Origin: Actinobacteria bacterium UBA3012
GTDB lineage: Bacteria > Actinomycetota > Actinomycetes > Nanopelagicales > Nanopelagicaceae
DNA length: 8,829 nt
NCBI GenBank assembly: GCA_002346305.1
Contig: DDZI01000086.1
Location: forward strand, 1,458-10,286
Direction: 5' to 3'
Both the position numbers and the translations under genes were made by a program. Below, in pieces: positions 6,799 through 8,829 of this stretch (positions are counted from its first letter, which is position 1; each line of letters starts with the position of its first letter). A model generated the notes under the pieces. It was not told the origin of the DNA and did not search any database. It saw nothing but the letters and a program-made list of their open reading frames with translations.

Positions 6799-7412
6799 TT
6801 GGCTATCCAATTCTCAATCAATTTCGCGCCAGCATCCCCAGATTTCTCAGGATGAAATTGTGTAGCGCTAAGTGGTCCATTTTCAACTGCGGCAATAAAT
6901 CTCCCACCGTAATTACCCCAACTAACTTTTGCTTTTTTTAAAGGTGAATGCGGATCTTCTTCCCACTCTTGTGCGGCAAAAGAGTGCACAAAATAAAATC
7001 TTTCCTTTTCTACTCCCGCAAAAAGTTCACTTTCCGGTGCGACATCAATTAAATTCCAACCCATATGCGGAAGTTTCGGATCTTGCAACTTGGTAACAGT
7101 CCCATTCCATTGCCCTAATCCTGGAGTTACCACATTGTGCTCATCCCCAAATGAAAAAAGGGTTTGGGCTCCAACGCAAATCCCAAGTGTCTGCAAATTC
7201 TTAGTCAATCGGGCATCGACAATTGCATCCGCTCGATGTTTTATTAGTCCTTCCATGCAAGCAGCAAATGCACCTACACCTGGAATAACTAAACCATCAG
7301 CATTAATACATTTTTGAAAGTCATTGGTCACTTCAACTTGAGCGCCATGTCTTGAGAAAGCCCGCTGAGCAGATTTAATATTTCCAGAACCATAATCCAG
7401 AATTGCTATCAA
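6789..7412 (-). CDS. hisH: Imidazole glycerol phosphate synthase, glutamine amidotransferase subunit
   Basis: Class I glutamine amidotransferase that hydrolyses glutamine and channels ammonia to HisF. The 207-residue product has the catalytic triad Cys79 (GICVGAQ), His187 and Glu189 (TQFHPEK), the N-terminal ILDYGSGNIKS and the oxyanion-side IPGVGAF. The nucleophile elbow reads GICVGAQTLF where G-I-C-x-G-M-Q is usual, a mild deviation next to the catalytic cysteine. The start codon is TTG, overlapping the TGA stop of hisB as TTGA, a rarer version of the ATGA coupling used elsewhere in this block. No ATG lies close enough downstream to preserve the conserved N-terminal strand, so the TTG start is well supported. 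Confidence 0.96.
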   Translation of the reverse strand: MIAILDYGSGNIKSAQRAFSRHGAQVEVTNDFQKCINADGLVIPGVGAFAACMEGLIKHRADAIVDARLTKNLQTLGICVGAQTLFSFGDEHNVVTPGLGQWNGTVTKLQDPKLPHMGWNLIDVAPESELFAGVEKERFYFVHSFAAQEWEEDPHSPLKKAKVSWGNYGGRFIAAVENGPLSATQFHPEKSGDAGAKLIENWIAKCA

Positions 7413-7993
7413 AGAACGCCCTTGGTTGATGGAACCCCCGCTACGCCATCAAGTCTGACGGCATCGCGCAATGCACGCGCTACGGCTTTGAATTGTGCTT
7501 CCATAACGTGGTGCGCATTCCGTCCTTCTAAAACGCGAATGTGCAATGCAATATGCGCTTCAGCAATTAATGATTCCCAGATGTGACGCGTCAGAGTGGT
7601 GTCGTAAGTACCAATCAATTCCACAATTTCAGGTTGACGGTGAACTAAGTACGGTCTGCCAGAAAGATCAACGGCAGCTGTAACTAAAACTTCATCTAGC
7701 GGCACAGTTGCATCACCGAATCTGCGAATCCCAACTTTATCGCCGAGTGCTTCACGCAATGCTTGACCAAGAGCCAAAGAAGTGTCTTCCACGGTGTGGT
7801 GTGAATCAACTTCAACATCGCCTTTAGTAATAACCTTCAGATCAAAGCCGCCATGCTTACCTAATTGATTGAGCATGTGGTCAAAAAAGGGAACTCCGGT
7901 TTCTATTTCAATTACACCAGTTCCATCCAACTCCAATTCAACATGGACTGATGACTCTTTTGTGGCCCGCTTTACGATCGCTTTGCGGCTCAT
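7409..7993 (-). CDS. hisB: Imidazoleglycerol-phosphate dehydratase
   Basis: Removes water from imidazole glycerol phosphate to give imidazole acetol phosphate, the substrate of HisC. The 194-residue product is the monofunctional dehydratase, without the N-terminal histidinol-phosphatase domain of enterobacterial HisB. The two manganese-binding motifs are present: HHTVED at 65-70 and HHVMEAQ at 161-167, along with the family blocks PFFDHMLNQLGKHGGFDL and DLSGRPYLV. The ATG overlaps the hisC stop (ATGA); an AAAGGGG stretch just upstream, 4 bases from the ATG, can act as a ribosome-binding site. The histidinol-phosphate phosphatase step must be provided by another gene outside the window. Confidence 0.97.
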   Translation of the reverse strand: MSRKAIVKRATKESSVHVELELDGTGVIEIETGVPFFDHMLNQLGKHGGFDLKVITKGDVEVDSHHTVEDTSLALGQALREALGDKVGIRRFGDATVPLDEVLVTAAVDLSGRPYLVHRQPEIVELIGTYDTTLTRHIWESLIAEAHIALHIRVLEGRNAHHVMEAQFKAVARALRDAVRLDGVAGVPSTKGVL

Positions 7994-8829
7994 TTTTCCC
8001 CTTTCGATGCGCTAAGAATCTCACGAAGTGCTGCTAAGAAGCGGTCATTTTCACTTGGAGTTCCGATAGTTACCCTTAAATGACCCGCAATTCCCACATC
8101 TCGGACCAACACTCCAACATTTACCAACTCTTGCCAAATTTGCTTCTCGTTAGTGATCGAAAAAAGCAAGAAATTTGCCGAGCTGGGAACCACATTTAAG
8201 CCGAGGGAATTTAGCTCTTCAACCACCTTGTTGCGTTCAATTTTGAGTTGTTCCACCTCAGCTAATAATTCACCCTGAAATTCAAGTGCCACTTTGGCTA
8301 GCAATTGGGTGGGAGTACTCAAGTGATAAGGAAGCCGGACTAATTGAAGTGCTTGAACAACTTCTTTCGCAGCCGCTAAATAACCTACTCTTACTCCAGC
8401 AAATGAAAACGCTTTACTCATTGTGCGAATAACCACCAAATTCAAATACTCATCTAGAAGTTTAACAGTGGAAGGCTCTTCAGAAAATTCCGCATACGCT
8501 TCATCTATTATCGCCAAGCCACCAACTTGAGCTGTTGCCTCAATCATCTTTCGGATACCAGAGATTTCCGTGCTCGTTCCTGTTGGATTATTTGGAGTAG
8601 TGATAAATACTAATTTAGGTTTTTGCTTTGAAATTTGATTCAAGGCTGATGAGATATCAATATTAAAATCACTTAATCGGTCTGCAACGATCCAATTTGT
8701 GCCGGTACTCCTAGAAATATTTTCATGCATTGAATAAGACGGGGTAAAGCCCAGAGAATTCACGCCAGCCCCAGCGAATGCCAAGAAAAGTGTTTGAATA
8801 ATTTCATTGCTGCCATTAGCAGCCCAGAT
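7990..8829 (-). CDS. hisC: Histidinol-phosphate aminotransferase (5' end missing)
   Basis: PLP-dependent fold-type I aminotransferase that converts imidazole acetol phosphate and glutamate to histidinol phosphate and 2-oxoglutarate. The frame stays open to the window edge; the first visible residues are IWAANGSNEIIQTLFLAFAG, the family's cofactor-phosphate region, so roughly 70-80 N-terminal residues are outside. In the visible 279 residues: PNNPTG at 79-84, IIDEAYAEF with Asp109 and Tyr112 contacting PLP, the Schiff-base lysine Lys139 in TMSKAFSFAG, and Arg147 in GVRVGYL. The order hisC-hisB-hisH supports HisC over a general aromatic aminotransferase, though actinobacterial HisC enzymes can overlap in substrate with those. 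Any start codon seen inside the window (for example TTG at 8784) would be false. Confidence 0.95.
   Translation of the reverse strand: MWAANGSNEIIQTLFLAFAGAGVNSLGFTPSYSMHENISRSTGTNWIVADRLSDFNIDISSALNQISKQKPKLVFITTPNNPTGTSTEISGIRKMIEATAQVGGLAIIDEAYAEFSEEPSTVKLLDEYLNLVVIRTMSKAFSFAGVRVGYLAAAKEVVQALQLVRLPYHLSTPTQLLAKVALEFQGELLAEVEQLKIERNKVVEELNSLGLNVVPSSANFLLFSITNEKQIWQELVNVGVLVRDVGIAGHLRVTIGTPSENDRFLAALREILSASKGEK

Noticed and set aside
7990..8784. hisC taken as a complete gene starting at 8784.
   Set aside because: The codon there is TTG and the frame continues upstream to the window edge with conserved HisC residues (WAANGSNEIIQ), so the gene is cut by the window, not started there.

Overview
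The window is one continuous block of amino-acid biosynthesis genes, all on the minus strand (transcription runs from high to low coordinates). In transcription order it reads: hisC (5' end cut off by the window edge), hisB, hisH, hisA/priA, hisF, hisI, trpE, a short uncalled-looking reading frame, a 65-residue HGxxPAAW-type membrane protein, trpC, trpB, trpA, and the start of a MauE/DoxX-type membrane protein cut off at the other edge. No RNA genes, mobile elements, CRISPR arrays or convincing terminators are visible, and no stretch over 300 bases lacks a gene.

The gene order (hisCBHA-F-I followed by trpE, a small membrane protein, trpC, trpB, trpA) and the single HisA-type protein with PriA features point to an actinobacterium. 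The base composition is clearly AT-leaning for that phylum (my estimate by eye is the low-to-mid 40s % GC), and the genes are packed with overlaps of 1-4 bases. A streamlined, low-GC actinobacterium such as the freshwater acI/Nanopelagicales group fits best; this assignment is inference from style and order, not from a search.

Region by region: 8829-4942 carries six histidine genes covering the pathway steps catalysed by HisA, HisF+HisH, HisB, HisC and HisI. Positions 4939-3458 hold trpE, only 2 bases after hisI, so the two pathways look co-transcribed. Positions 3457-3265 would be called intergenic, but contain a 46-codon frame beginning with TTG one base after the trpE stop. Its product ends in a W-A-L-D-x-G-x-D-P-T pattern that I associate with the C-terminus of the tryptophan-operon membrane protein family (TIGR02234/Trp_oprn_chp), which sits at this spot in other actinobacteria. 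Positions 3264-230 hold the HGxxPAAW protein and trpCBA, and 233-1 the MauE/DoxX-like gene.

Functionally the block makes histidine and tryptophan from shared phosphoribosyl intermediates. The HisA here has residues typical of PriA, the bifunctional HisA/TrpF isomerase, which would explain the absence of a trpF gene and ties the two pathways together. Genes needed but not visible are hisG, hisE, hisD, the HisN-type phosphatase, trpG and trpD; they must lie elsewhere if the organism is prototrophic. Most of the window is ordinary; the reduced Trp-operon membrane-protein remnant is the item most worth a second look.
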